A stretch of DNA of 64,000 nt from Chloracidobacterium sp. Lineage in GTDB: Bacteria > Acidobacteriota > Blastocatellia > Pyrinomonadales > Pyrinomonadaceae. The notes under the pieces were generated by a model. The model ran no database searches. It was not told the DNA's origin and saw only the letters and a program-made list of their open reading frames with translations. Below are positions 55,265 through 62,444 of the stretch, piece after piece. Positions within the stretch are counted from its first letter, which is position 1, and each line of letters opens with the position of its first letter. The translations under genes were made by a program, and so were the position numbers. The DNA lies in NCBI GenBank assembly GCA_016716365.1, contig JADJWM010000018.1:682001-746000 (forward strand), in the 5' to 3' direction.

Positions 55265-56050
55265 ATGAGCGTCAGAAAGTTGATATTGTTTGGAGCACTT
55301 GTGGTGCTCGGATGGACGGCGGCTGCGGCGAGCCCGTCAGGTTTGAAGGGCGTTCAATGGACGTTGACGCACGTGAATGGGCGGGAAGTGGAGGATTCGA
55401 GGGCGTTTATTGAGATCGCCCAGAACGGGGGTCGTTTCTCGGGAAATGCCGGGTGCAATCGGATGTTCGGGATGGTAAGCATTACCGGCAAAAGGATCCA
55501 ATTCTCAAACATCGGGACGACCAAAATGGCGTGTCGGTCAGACAGAATGATCCCATCGGAGGAGGCGATGATCAACGCTCTTCGTTCCGCGGCGAAGTTC
55601 AGTCTCAAGTCCAACAGCCTTGTCATAAAGGACCGGTCGGGCCGAAATTCTCTCAGATTCAGGCGGCTCGTCAAACTTCCGCCGGTCGTCGAACCGACTG
55701 ACGACCCGGGGCTCGGCGATCGGAAGTGGACCCTGGAAACGGTCACGGATGGCGGGACGGTCGTGCCGAAGGGCAGGATCTTCGTCAACTTCGACCCGGC
55801 CAAGAAGGGCGTCGGCGGGAATTCCGGCTGCAACGTCTTCGGCGGGGAGTATTCAACAGACGGGAACTCGATCGCGATCAAGGATATGATCTCGACGATG
55901 CGTGCTTGCATCGAGGACGATCGAATGTCCATCGAACGAAAGCTCTACGACGGACTCAGATCCGCGAACCGTTTCGAGATCACCGGCGAAAGGCTCAAGC
56001 TCTTTCGCGGGGATGAGCTCCTGCTCACTTTTCGCGGTGAGAAAAAATAA
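55265..56050 (+). CDS. Secreted protein with two META domains
   Basis: The ATG follows CAGGAGAAAC at a long spacing. The 261 residues start with a signal peptide (LILFGALVVLGWTAAAA). Two META (HslJ-like) domains follow. Both have the FSGNAGCNRMFG/GNSGCNVFGGEY block and the later conserved TTKMACRSD or TMRACIEDD segment. META proteins occur in stress-related and resistance contexts in several phyla, but no activity is proven. An upstream stretch without genes (54995-55264) separates it from the divergent PA-IL-like gene. Confidence 0.85.
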   Translation: MSVRKLILFGALVVLGWTAAAASPSGLKGVQWTLTHVNGREVEDSRAFIEIAQNGGRFSGNAGCNRMFGMVSITGKRIQFSNIGTTKMACRSDRMIPSEEAMINALRSAAKFSLKSNSLVIKDRSGRNSLRFRRLVKLPPVVEPTDDPGLGDRKWTLETVTDGGTVVPKGRIFVNFDPAKKGVGGNSGCNVFGGEYSTDGNSIAIKDMISTMRACIEDDRMSIERKLYDGLRSANRFEITGERLKLFRGDELLLTFRGEKK

Positions 56051-56124
56051 GATAAGCCAACTTCAACGCCCGGCTGCTTTTGTAGTGACCGGGCATTTCG
56101 CTCTCCGGGACAAAGGACTTCGGA

Positions 56125-56880
56125 TCAAGCGGGTCGTGATGCGAGTTGCCGCAGACCGTTTAGCGTAAGCTCTTCGTCAAAAACATCCAATATTTCAGCG
56201 TGATCGTGGACTAGGCGGCCGAAGCCCCCGGTGCCTACGACCTTCGGCCGGCCTTCGATCGCGGCGGAAAATCGCCGAACGATGCCTTCGACCGATCCGA
56301 TGTAGCCATAGAATACGCCTGAACGGATCGAACCCTCGGTGCTGTTGCCGAACAGAGACACCGGCGGATCCAGGCTCGCCAGCGGCAGTTTGGCCGTCCC
56401 GCGCTTCAGGGACTCAGCCATCAGCTTCATTCCCGGAGCGATCGCCCCACCGAGAAACTTTCCTTCAGCCGTCACGGCGTCGATCGTCGTCGCAGTACCA
56501 AAGCTGCACACTATCAGGGGGGCCGCGTATTCCCTGAAGGCGGCTGACGCGTTGACCAGGCGATCGATGCCAAGGTCGGAGAGCGGCGCATATTCGACCG
56601 CCAGGCCGAAGTCAAAGGAATGGTCGACGAAGATCGGCGTGACCTTTAGTTGCCGGATCAATGCTTCGGAGATCGTCGGGTCCAGCTCCGGGACGACCGA
56701 ACCGACGATGATCGAGTCGATATTAAAGAACCTTTCGCGCTGGACCCGAAGCCGATCGAATTGAAGTTCCTCGACCGAATATTCACGAACGGTCGGGATG
56801 GAGAATCTGTCGACTAATTTATCGGCTTCGAAAATGCCGAATTTGATGGAGGAGTTGCCAATGTCGATGGCGAGAAGCAT
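56125..56880 (-). CDS. coaX: Type III pantothenate kinase
   Basis: CoaX phosphorylates pantothenate, the first step of coenzyme A synthesis. The ATG at 56880 gives 251 residues, typical of the family. Motifs: LLAIDIGNSSIKFGIF (phosphate loop with the catalytic Asp), LGIDRLVNASAAF, CSFGTATTIDAV and GGAIAPGMKLMAESL. The ATG shares one base with the stop of the acidic small protein upstream (TAATG), so the two are coupled. Confidence 0.95.
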   Translation of the reverse strand: MLLAIDIGNSSIKFGIFEADKLVDRFSIPTVREYSVEELQFDRLRVQRERFFNIDSIIVGSVVPELDPTISEALIRQLKVTPIFVDHSFDFGLAVEYAPLSDLGIDRLVNASAAFREYAAPLIVCSFGTATTIDAVTAEGKFLGGAIAPGMKLMAESLKRGTAKLPLASLDPPVSLFGNSTEGSIRSGVFYGYIGSVEGIVRRFSAAIEGRPKVVGTGGFGRLVHDHAEILDVFDEELTLNGLRQLASRPA

Positions 56881-57206
56881 TAACCCTGGAGAGGAAGGCC
56901 GTCGTAGACAACGCTCCAGCCGTTGACCTTGCTGGACCTGAGGCTTCGGGTAAACCATTCGAGGGCCGCGGTGGGGTCATCGTAAAGCTGGACCGCGGGG
57001 TGCTGTTCGCGCGGGTCGACGCGGCAGATGGCGGCCCCGCCGGTAGCGCTCTTAATGCAGAGAAGTGCGACCATGTTGTTCTTCTTCAGCACGGCCGTCC
57101 GAACCAGAACATCTTCGTCATCGAACTCAAACTCGTCAAAGTCCGACACCTCGTCGCCGAATTCATCGAGTTCAAAATCAAATGGTTGTTCAAATTCGCT
57201 GCTCAT
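56880..57206 (-). CDS. Acidic small protein of unknown function
   Basis: This 108-residue protein starts with a very acidic stretch of 32 residues (FELDEFGDEVSDFDEFEFDD) and ends with a more ordinary domain with VRTAVLKKNNMVALLCIKSA and WFTRSLRSSKVNGWSVVYDG. I recognise no family. It lies directly before coaX, with one base overlap, and 44 bases after birA in the same direction, so it may be part of a small cofactor operon (birA-acidic protein-coaX). Confidence 0.6.
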   Translation of the reverse strand: MSSEFEQPFDFELDEFGDEVSDFDEFEFDDEDVLVRTAVLKKNNMVALLCIKSATGGAAICRVDPREQHPAVQLYDDPTAALEWFTRSLRSSKVNGWSVVYDGLPLQG

Positions 57207-57250
57207 AGCACTTTTCCGTAATTAGAAATTACACGTTAGGCCATAGTAAT

Positions 57251-58075
57251 TCAAGGATGCCGGGCGGCTCCGGCACGAAGACGCTCGACGTCGCCGGCCT
57301 GAATGATCGAGACACTACCGTCGGCCCGTTTGATACGAAGGGCGCCGTTGGGTTCGAGGCCGTCGGTAATTCCTTCAATAATATCTTTATCGACAACGAC
57401 ACGAACGGGTTTGCCAGAGAAGTAGGTTGAACGCTTGCGCCACTCGTCGATGATGGTTGCCGGGCCGTCGTCGCTGTGGAGGATGTCGTAAAAGTAAGTG
57501 AGGTATTTGGTCAGAGACTCAGCCAACTCGGAGGTGCTTGGCGGCTTAGTTAAACCACCCGCTACCGCCGGTGGTACTGACAAAGCCCCGCCCGCGGCCT
57601 CAGCTGGCACCGACAGTTGCTCTGCGATCGACGTAGCTGCCCGATCGCCACGCTCGTTCACACTCGCGTTTCCGCCCGTGATGTTGATCCCGATGCCGAC
57701 GATGACGGCGAGGCCTTTCGGGGTTTCAGTGGTTTCGGCGAGGATGCCGCAGATCTTTCGGCCATCGACGTGGAGGTCGTTGACCCATTTGATATCGGCG
57801 TCGATGCCGAATTCCTGAAGCGTGTCGTGGACGGCGACGCCGGTCATCAGTGTGATCAAAGGCAGGAATTGAGTCTCAACCTTAGGCCGCAGGACGACGC
57901 TGAAATAAAGTCCGGCGTCAGGCTCGCTCACCCACGTTCGCCCATGCCGTCCGCGTCCGGCGGTCTGCTGCCGGGCTACGATGCACAGGCCTTCCCCCGC
58001 CCCGAGCCGGGCCTGTTTGAGTGCCTCGGTGTTCGTCGAGTCGATGGTGTCGAAGGTGAGGATGTTGATGTTCAT
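57251..58075 (-). CDS. birA: Biotin-[acetyl-CoA-carboxylase] ligase
   Basis: The ligase attaches biotin to the carrier protein of acetyl-CoA carboxylase. From the ATG at 58075 it has 274 residues and no N-terminal DNA-binding domain, so it is unlikely to act as a repressor. Motifs: TIDSTNTEALKQA, the biotin site GRGRHGRTWVSEPDAGLYFS, KWVNDLHVDGRKICGILAE and the GIGINI block. After IAEQL a peptide with SVPAEAAGGALSVPPAVAGG is inserted by a palindromic repeat. The frame is open beyond 58075 through a DNA repeat, and that extension is not taken as part of the gene. Confidence 0.93.
   Translation of the reverse strand: MNINILTFDTIDSTNTEALKQARLGAGEGLCIVARQQTAGRGRHGRTWVSEPDAGLYFSVVLRPKVETQFLPLITLMTGVAVHDTLQEFGIDADIKWVNDLHVDGRKICGILAETTETPKGLAVIVGIGINITGGNASVNERGDRAATSIAEQLSVPAEAAGGALSVPPAVAGGLTKPPSTSELAESLTKYLTYFYDILHSDDGPATIIDEWRKRSTYFSGKPVRVVVDKDIIEGITDGLEPNGALRIKRADGSVSIIQAGDVERLRAGAARHP
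57549..57616. repeat. In-frame palindromic repeat inside birA (intact and degenerate copy)
   Basis: The intact unit is 57549-57581, a 33-base element beginning GTTAAACCACCC and ending GGTGGTACTGAC, with a stem ACCACC (57554-57559) and GGTGGT (57570-57575). On the coding strand it encodes LSVPPAVAGGLT. Next to it (57584-57616) a diverged copy encodes LSVPAEAAGGA. The same element occurs in egtB at 60053-60085. Confidence 0.75.
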
Positions 58076-58087
58076 CGAAAAGAGTTT

Positions 58088-58160
58088 ACCCGCGAAATAC
58101 GCGAAAGAACGCGAAAAATGGATGAAATAGCTTTCGCGAAGTTTCGCGTTTTTCGCGGGC
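58088..58160. repeat. Long palindromic intergenic repeat, GCGAAA type
   Basis: Several copies of GCGAAA stand on the left (CCCGCGAAA at 58089 on, then ACGCGAAA) and their complements, TTTCGCG, on the right up to 58159, around an AT-richer centre near 58115-58130. The whole can fold into a long imperfect hairpin between birA and egtD. It keeps a frame open upstream of birA and could mislead gene callers. Confidence 0.7.
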
Positions 58161-58165
58161 AAAGA

Positions 58166-59134
58166 TCATACGGGTTTCCAGAAGGAGTCGATGTAGAAAT
58201 CCTCTTCGTTGTAAAACTCCCGGGCGATCTCGAAGCCGCCGTCGCCGGCGAGTTCGTCGATCATGGAGTGGGTGTATTTCTGCGAGATCTCCATAAATAT
58301 CGCTTCCCATTGTTCGAAGTCGAATGAGCGGTTGAGGGCTTTGATCGTGACGGTCTGCTTCTCGCGGCTTATCAGGAACGAGCGGGCGGCGCATTCAAGC
58401 GGGCGGTATTGGGCGTAGTGTGAGAACTTGCCCAGGTCGAAATCGCCGCCGAGCTCGCGGTTGATGCGCCGGAGCAGGTTCAGGTTAAATTCCGCTGTGA
58501 TGCCCTGTTTATCATCGTAAGCGGCCACGATAGTCCGCGGGTCTTTCTGCATATCGAAGCCGATGAAGAGCCGGTCGTTCTCGGTCATCACCTCGCGTAG
58601 AGAGCGGAAAAATGCGACGGCGTTGTCCCGCAGGAAGTTGCCGATGTTCGACCCGAGAAACATTATCACCTTGCGGCGTCCGTTTCCGTTCTTGAGCGAA
58701 TCGAGCACCTTGAAATAATCGCCCGTGTGAGGGTCGATACGAAGGTCGGGGAACTTTTCGGTAAATTTCGCACCGAGAGTGTCGTTCGCCTCCTTCGAGA
58801 TATCGATCGGATGGTAGGTGAAATCGGCGCCGATCGAGAGCAGGTGTTCTATGAGGACCGCAGTCTTCGTTCCGTCGCCGGCCCCGAGTTCGATGAGATC
58901 GATGGCATCGACCTCGTCCATGAATGCCCGGCAGATGTCCTTTTTCTGTTCCGTGAAGATCTTTAGCTCTGCCCTTGTCGGGTAGTACTCGGGCAGCTTC
59001 ATTATCTCCATGAAAAGCCGCGAGCCTTCGTCGTCATAGAAATACCGGGACGAAAGGGTCTTCGGCGTGGACGACAGCCCCTCAAGGACGTCAGCGGCGA
59101 ATTGGTCGAGTTCCGGTGAAGTTGTAGATCCCAT
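58166..59134 (-). CDS. egtD: L-histidine N-alpha-methyltransferase
   Basis: EgtD makes hercynine (trimethylhistidine) from histidine with three S-adenosylmethionine molecules, the first step of ergothioneine synthesis. The 322-residue length is standard. Motifs: RYFYDDEGSRLFMEIMKLPE, the SAM site LIELGAGDGTKT, HPIDISKEA, VIMFLGSNIGN and VAAYDDKQGITAEFNLNLL. The egtB gene lies 77 bases upstream in the same direction, so this is an egtB-egtD operon interrupted by a hairpin repeat. Confidence 0.95.
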   Translation of the reverse strand: MGSTTSPELDQFAADVLEGLSSTPKTLSSRYFYDDEGSRLFMEIMKLPEYYPTRAELKIFTEQKKDICRAFMDEVDAIDLIELGAGDGTKTAVLIEHLLSIGADFTYHPIDISKEANDTLGAKFTEKFPDLRIDPHTGDYFKVLDSLKNGNGRRKVIMFLGSNIGNFLRDNAVAFFRSLREVMTENDRLFIGFDMQKDPRTIVAAYDDKQGITAEFNLNLLRRINRELGGDFDLGKFSHYAQYRPLECAARSFLISREKQTVTIKALNRSFDFEQWEAIFMEISQKYTHSMIDELAGDGGFEIAREFYNEEDFYIDSFWKPV

Positions 59135-59146
59135 AAACCTTGATTA

Positions 59147-59206
59147 ACCGCCGAGACGCAGAGTAATTTTTAGTTCTTTTTCTCTCCGCCTCTGCATCTC
59201 GGCGGT
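59147..59206. repeat. Palindromic intergenic repeat between egtB and egtD
   Basis: The left arm ACCGCCGAGACGCAGAG (59147-59163) pairs with CTCTGCATCTCGGCGGT (59190-59206), with one mismatch in the 17 positions. The loop is T-rich. It is a sequence type found scattered in intergenic regions of diverse bacteria and could also act as a terminator-like hairpin or a processing site between the two egt genes. Confidence 0.75.
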
Positions 59207-59211
59207 AAAAA

Positions 59212-60447
59212 CTATCTTGCCAATCGGATCCCCGTAAACTGCCACCGCAGGTGGGGATGGAAAAAGTTCCGATATGTAGGCCGGCTGTGACCCTCCGGCG
59301 TGGCGACCGACGACCCGCGAAGCACCATCTGGTTCACCATGAACTTTCCGTTGTACTCGCCGACAGCGCCGGATGCTTTTTTGAAGCCCGGATAAGGAAG
59401 ATAGGCCGAATTCGTCCACTCCCACCTCAAACCCCAGTCGAACTTGTCGTTCGCCGCCTCCCATTCAAACTCGGTCGGCAGCCGCAGGCCCTTCCATTCA
59501 GCAAAGGCGGCAGCTTCATAGAAAGAGACGTGACAAACGGGAGAATTCGGCTCCAGCTTCCTCACCCCGCCGAGCGTGAACTGATGCCACTCGCCGTCTT
59601 GGTTGTGCCAATAGAGCGGGGAAGTGACGCCCTCGCGATTCACCCAATCCCAGCCTTCCGAGTGCCATAGGCGGTGATCCGTGTACCCACCGTCATTGAT
59701 GAATTCGACGAATTCTTCGTTTGTTATCAGGCGGTTCGAGATCGAGAAGTCGTCTAGATAGACCTTGTGACGTGCGAATTCGTTGTCGAAGCAGAATCCG
59801 TCGCCATTGTAGCCGATCTCGCAGATGGCGCCTTCCAAATCTACGAACTGGCCGCCCGCATCGGGCAGCCCGGTCGCTATCGCCCCCCTGTCCGACCGTT
59901 CTTCCGGGGCGTAACCTTCCCGATACGCCGGGAAAAGCGGGTTGACGCTGAAGGTGTATTTCAGGTCGCTTAGGAACAGTTCCTGATGTTGCTGCTCGTG
60001 GTTCAGGCCCAGGACGACGAGTTCAGATAGTGCGGGCGTATCGACGGGTTGCGTTAAACCACTTGCTACGGCAGGTGGTACTGACAGTAATTGGCTCATT
60101 GCCACGTCGACGTGCTTTCGATATTCGAAGACCCGCTTCACCGTCGGGCGGCTTAGGCTCCGTTTATCCCGGGCCGTGCGGTCGCCGACCGTGTTGTAAT
60201 AGCTGTTGAACAGGAATCCGAACGATGGATCGAAGACCTTATAGTCCGGCAGGAACTTCTTAAGGATCATCTCCTCAAAGAACCAGGTCGTGTGGGCGAT
60301 ATTCCACCTCGCGGGCGAGACATCCACCACCGGCTGAGGGATAAAGTCCTCCGTCTCAAGCGGTTCGCAGAGCGTTTCGGTGTAGGTCCGGACCCGGGAA
60401 TAAGCGGCGGCGAGGTCCCCGCCCGCGATGGATCTTGCTGGCTGCAT
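59212..60447 (-). CDS. egtB: Ergothioneine biosynthesis protein EgtB (iron-dependent sulfoxide synthase)
   Basis: EgtB joins hercynine to a thiol, using iron and oxygen. The 411-residue enzyme has the DinB-like N-terminal domain with the three iron-binding histidines, one in NIAHTTWFFEEM and two in LNHEQQHQE, and a C-type-lectin-like sulfatase-modifying domain with PVCHVSFYEAAAFAEWKGLR and ending YRNFFHPHLRWQFTGIRLAR. A short segment, SVPPAVASGLTQP, between MSQLL and LSELV is an insert from a DNA repeat. Whether cysteine or gamma-glutamylcysteine is the thiol donor cannot be read here. It is the first gene of the pair. Confidence 0.95.
   Translation of the reverse strand: MQPARSIAGGDLAAAYSRVRTYTETLCEPLETEDFIPQPVVDVSPARWNIAHTTWFFEEMILKKFLPDYKVFDPSFGFLFNSYYNTVGDRTARDKRSLSRPTVKRVFEYRKHVDVAMSQLLSVPPAVASGLTQPVDTPALSELVVLGLNHEQQHQELFLSDLKYTFSVNPLFPAYREGYAPEERSDRGAIATGLPDAGGQFVDLEGAICEIGYNGDGFCFDNEFARHKVYLDDFSISNRLITNEEFVEFINDGGYTDHRLWHSEGWDWVNREGVTSPLYWHNQDGEWHQFTLGGVRKLEPNSPVCHVSFYEAAAFAEWKGLRLPTEFEWEAANDKFDWGLRWEWTNSAYLPYPGFKKASGAVGEYNGKFMVNQMVLRGSSVATPEGHSRPTYRNFFHPHLRWQFTGIRLAR
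60053..60085. repeat. In-frame palindromic repeat inside egtB
   Basis: This 33-base element matches the birA copy at 57549-57581 in 29 of 33 positions by eye, including both ends (GTTAAACCAC and GGTGGTACTGAC). Read on the coding strand it encodes LSVPPAVASGLT, in the same frame and orientation as in birA. Confidence 0.75.
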
Positions 60448-60790
60448 AACTTCAATTAGACCAAATCAAGCGTCAAAGCCAAAGTACTTTTCGGGCGTGT
60501 TTCCTGCTCCGTCTCAGGGTCGTCTCATGTATGAGACGGGCCAACTGCTGCAACAAATAGGGTTGTGGGCTGAATCGTCTCAACATGGCGGCGTGCGTCG
60601 CCGATGAGACGAAAATCCGGTTAACATCAATAGAGACAGCAGTTACCGTGATTTGGCCTGGCACGATCATGGTCCCGTTCCCCTTCATAAGATGTCCGGC
60701 CGCATGTTGCAGCGACAGAACAATATCCGTTCAATGCAACGCCGGACAGCTTAACAAATAAAAGTCTTAGGGGTCAAGAAATTTCTCCGG
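60448..60790. other. Intergenic region with CGTCTCA/TGAGACG dyads
   Basis: This 343-base stretch upstream of egtB has no recognised gene. It holds a perfect dyad, CGTCTCAT-GT-ATGAGACG (60521-60538), a further CGTCTCA at 60510, and a spread pair CGTCTCA (60576-60582) and TGAGACG (60605-60611). A TGGCACG, like the -24 box of sigma-54 promoters, is at 60659-60665 on the plus strand, with no -12 TTGC. A 71-residue open frame on the minus strand (60473-60688) overlaps these dyads and was not accepted as a gene. Confidence 0.5.
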
Positions 60791-61735
60791 TCAGTTCGGG
60801 TTTTGGATCTTGAGAAGGGCTTCCTTGATGATCTCGGCCAGGTACGGGTCGGGGCTGGCAAGATGAGATAGAAGCACCGCCGCGGATTCGCTCCTCCGCA
60901 TCGCCCCGAGGGCAAATGCGGCTTCTCGGCGGGTGTCATCGGATTCGTTACTGTTACGGAGAACCTTGGAAAGGGCGGCGAGAATGCGGTCGATCACCTC
61001 TTTTTCTACCGGTGCGTCCTTTCTTTTTGAGGTACCGAAATCCTTATCTTCAGAGGGCAGGAAATTCTGTGGTGTAAGAGTTTTGGTGCTGCCGGACAAC
61101 CAGAGCTCAAAGATCTGGCCGATCGAGCGGGCCGCGGAACGCCGGAGGAGTTCATCCTCTTCCTTAGGGCGTTTGTTGAGAATGTTCAACAGATCGCCTA
61201 TCGCCGAATGGTCGCCGATCTTGCCGATCGCGATCGCAGCCGCGGTGCGCACTTCGGGGTCGCGATCTTTGTTAAGCGAGCGGCGGAGGCGGTTTGTCGC
61301 CCCCCAGTTTCCGACCTCGCCGAGGGCAAACGCGGCTTCGCGGCGTACGAAAGGCTTCTTGTCATCTAGAAGCGGCAGAAGAACATTTCTCGCCTCTGCT
61401 TCAGGCAGAAAAATTACGGAGGAAGCGGCGGTCGCCCGGACGATCTCATCCACGTCCGATAAAGCCGGGATGGCCAAACGGGAAGCCTGTTCGTTTTTGA
61501 AGTTTCGGATCTCGTAGAGAGCCGTTCTTTTTTCTTCAGTATTTCCGGCAAGCAGGGTGCGGAGACGGGCTTCCGCGGCCGGCCAGTCATTCGCGGCATC
61601 CTGGGCGAGGATCTCGGTTCGAAGCAAAGATAAAGAAGCCGCAATGGACAGGACGCCGATGCAGAAATAGATGGTTTTCGACATCGCCGCCGAAGTGCGG
61701 CCGGCAGCACTGCTGCTCTTGGGCGGCTTCCTCAT
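60791..61735 (-). CDS. HEAT-repeat protein with signal anchor
   Basis: The ATG at 61735 overlaps the stop of the small gene upstream by four bases (ATGA), which fixes the start. The 314 residues have a hydrophobic segment (SKTIYFCIGVLSIAASLSLL, about residues 18-37) and then HEAT repeats, e.g. PFVRREAAFALGEVG, PEVRTAAAIAIGKIG, LLRRSAARSIGQ and TRREAAFALGAMR. It should be an anchored scaffold that binds another protein. No enzymatic domain is present. Confidence 0.82.
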   Translation of the reverse strand: MRKPPKSSSAAGRTSAAMSKTIYFCIGVLSIAASLSLLRTEILAQDAANDWPAAEARLRTLLAGNTEEKRTALYEIRNFKNEQASRLAIPALSDVDEIVRATAASSVIFLPEAEARNVLLPLLDDKKPFVRREAAFALGEVGNWGATNRLRRSLNKDRDPEVRTAAAIAIGKIGDHSAIGDLLNILNKRPKEEDELLRRSAARSIGQIFELWLSGSTKTLTPQNFLPSEDKDFGTSKRKDAPVEKEVIDRILAALSKVLRNSNESDDTRREAAFALGAMRRSESAAVLLSHLASPDPYLAEIIKEALLKIQNPN

Positions 61736-61938
61736 ATCGCACGCCGCAAATAGGCCGGCTGCGCACGTTCCCATTCCGTGACCTGGCGGGCACGTTTGTT
61801 TTCGTACGAGTTGGCAAGACCGACGATCACATCGTCGATCAACTTTTTGTGCGGACGTGTCGAAACGAGGGCGGAGGTCTTTTCGTTGGACTGGGAGTCG
61901 ATCCTGCGGACACTGTCGGTTATAGGTCTATTGGCCAT
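61732..61938 (-). CDS. Small hydrophilic protein of unknown function
   Basis: The 68-residue product begins with an ATG preceded by an AGGA-containing stretch. It is polar, with SVRRIDSQSNEKTSALVSTR and YENKRARQVTEWERAQ, and has no membrane segment. I recognise no family. Its end overlaps the start of the HEAT-repeat gene, so the two are translated together. Confidence 0.55.
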   Translation of the reverse strand: MANRPITDSVRRIDSQSNEKTSALVSTRPHKKLIDDVIVGLANSYENKRARQVTEWERAQPAYLRRAI

Positions 61939-62444
61939 TTTTCCTGCCTCCGGTTTTCGGTGCAGGCGGCCGATCTACCCAAGTTTCAGGAAGAGGCCGC
62001 CGGCATTGGAATTTTTAGCATCATCAATACTTTCGTGATCGATTCACCTTACGTTTGAAGGTCCTCACAGATTAACACATTTTACGAAAAACTTACAGTT
62101 TCGGCGGGTCGGGGCTCGAAACGATCTCGGTCAGGTCCGCGGTAAATCGGACCGCGATCGGCGCAAGGAATCGGTGGACACGGCCGGGCGAATGGATTAA
62201 ACTCTCCGTATGGCAGCGGTCCTGCAGTATCTCGCCCTTAGATAGCCACTCACGGCGTTTGGCCGTGACGTGGCGCCACTTTAAGCAAAATATTCCGAAA
62301 GTAAGCACTTAACGATCGCCTTTCGAATTGGATAGCTCTTCCTATTCCGATAGAATCGTGGTTTTCAGGAATGCCGGGCCGGTGGGCGAGCCCGCCTCTG
62401 AACGAGCAGGCGTGCCCGGCTCCGAACGGGCAGTTTACATATCA
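61939..62444. other. Divergent intergenic region before leuS
   Basis: About 500 bases with no gene I can support. A 71-residue open frame on the minus strand (62093-62308) shows no family. Just upstream of leuS there is a run of short GC-rich direct motifs (gagcccgcc, gagcaggcg, cgtgcccggctcc, around 62385-62430), which could form local secondary structure such as a leader hairpin, but no T-box antiterminator signature is evident. Confidence 0.4.

Noticed and set aside
56068..56094. GCCCGG/CCGGGC hairpin after the META protein
   Set aside because: Only a 6-bp stem with a 15-base loop and no proper T tract; too weak to call.
60473..60688. 71-codon minus-strand frame upstream of egtB
   Set aside because: It overlaps the CGTCTCA/TGAGACG dyads, has no clear ribosome binding site and no recognisable product.
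62093..62308. 71-codon minus-strand frame between the HEAT operon and leuS
   Set aside because: No family, no ribosome binding site of note and no conserved neighbour arrangement.
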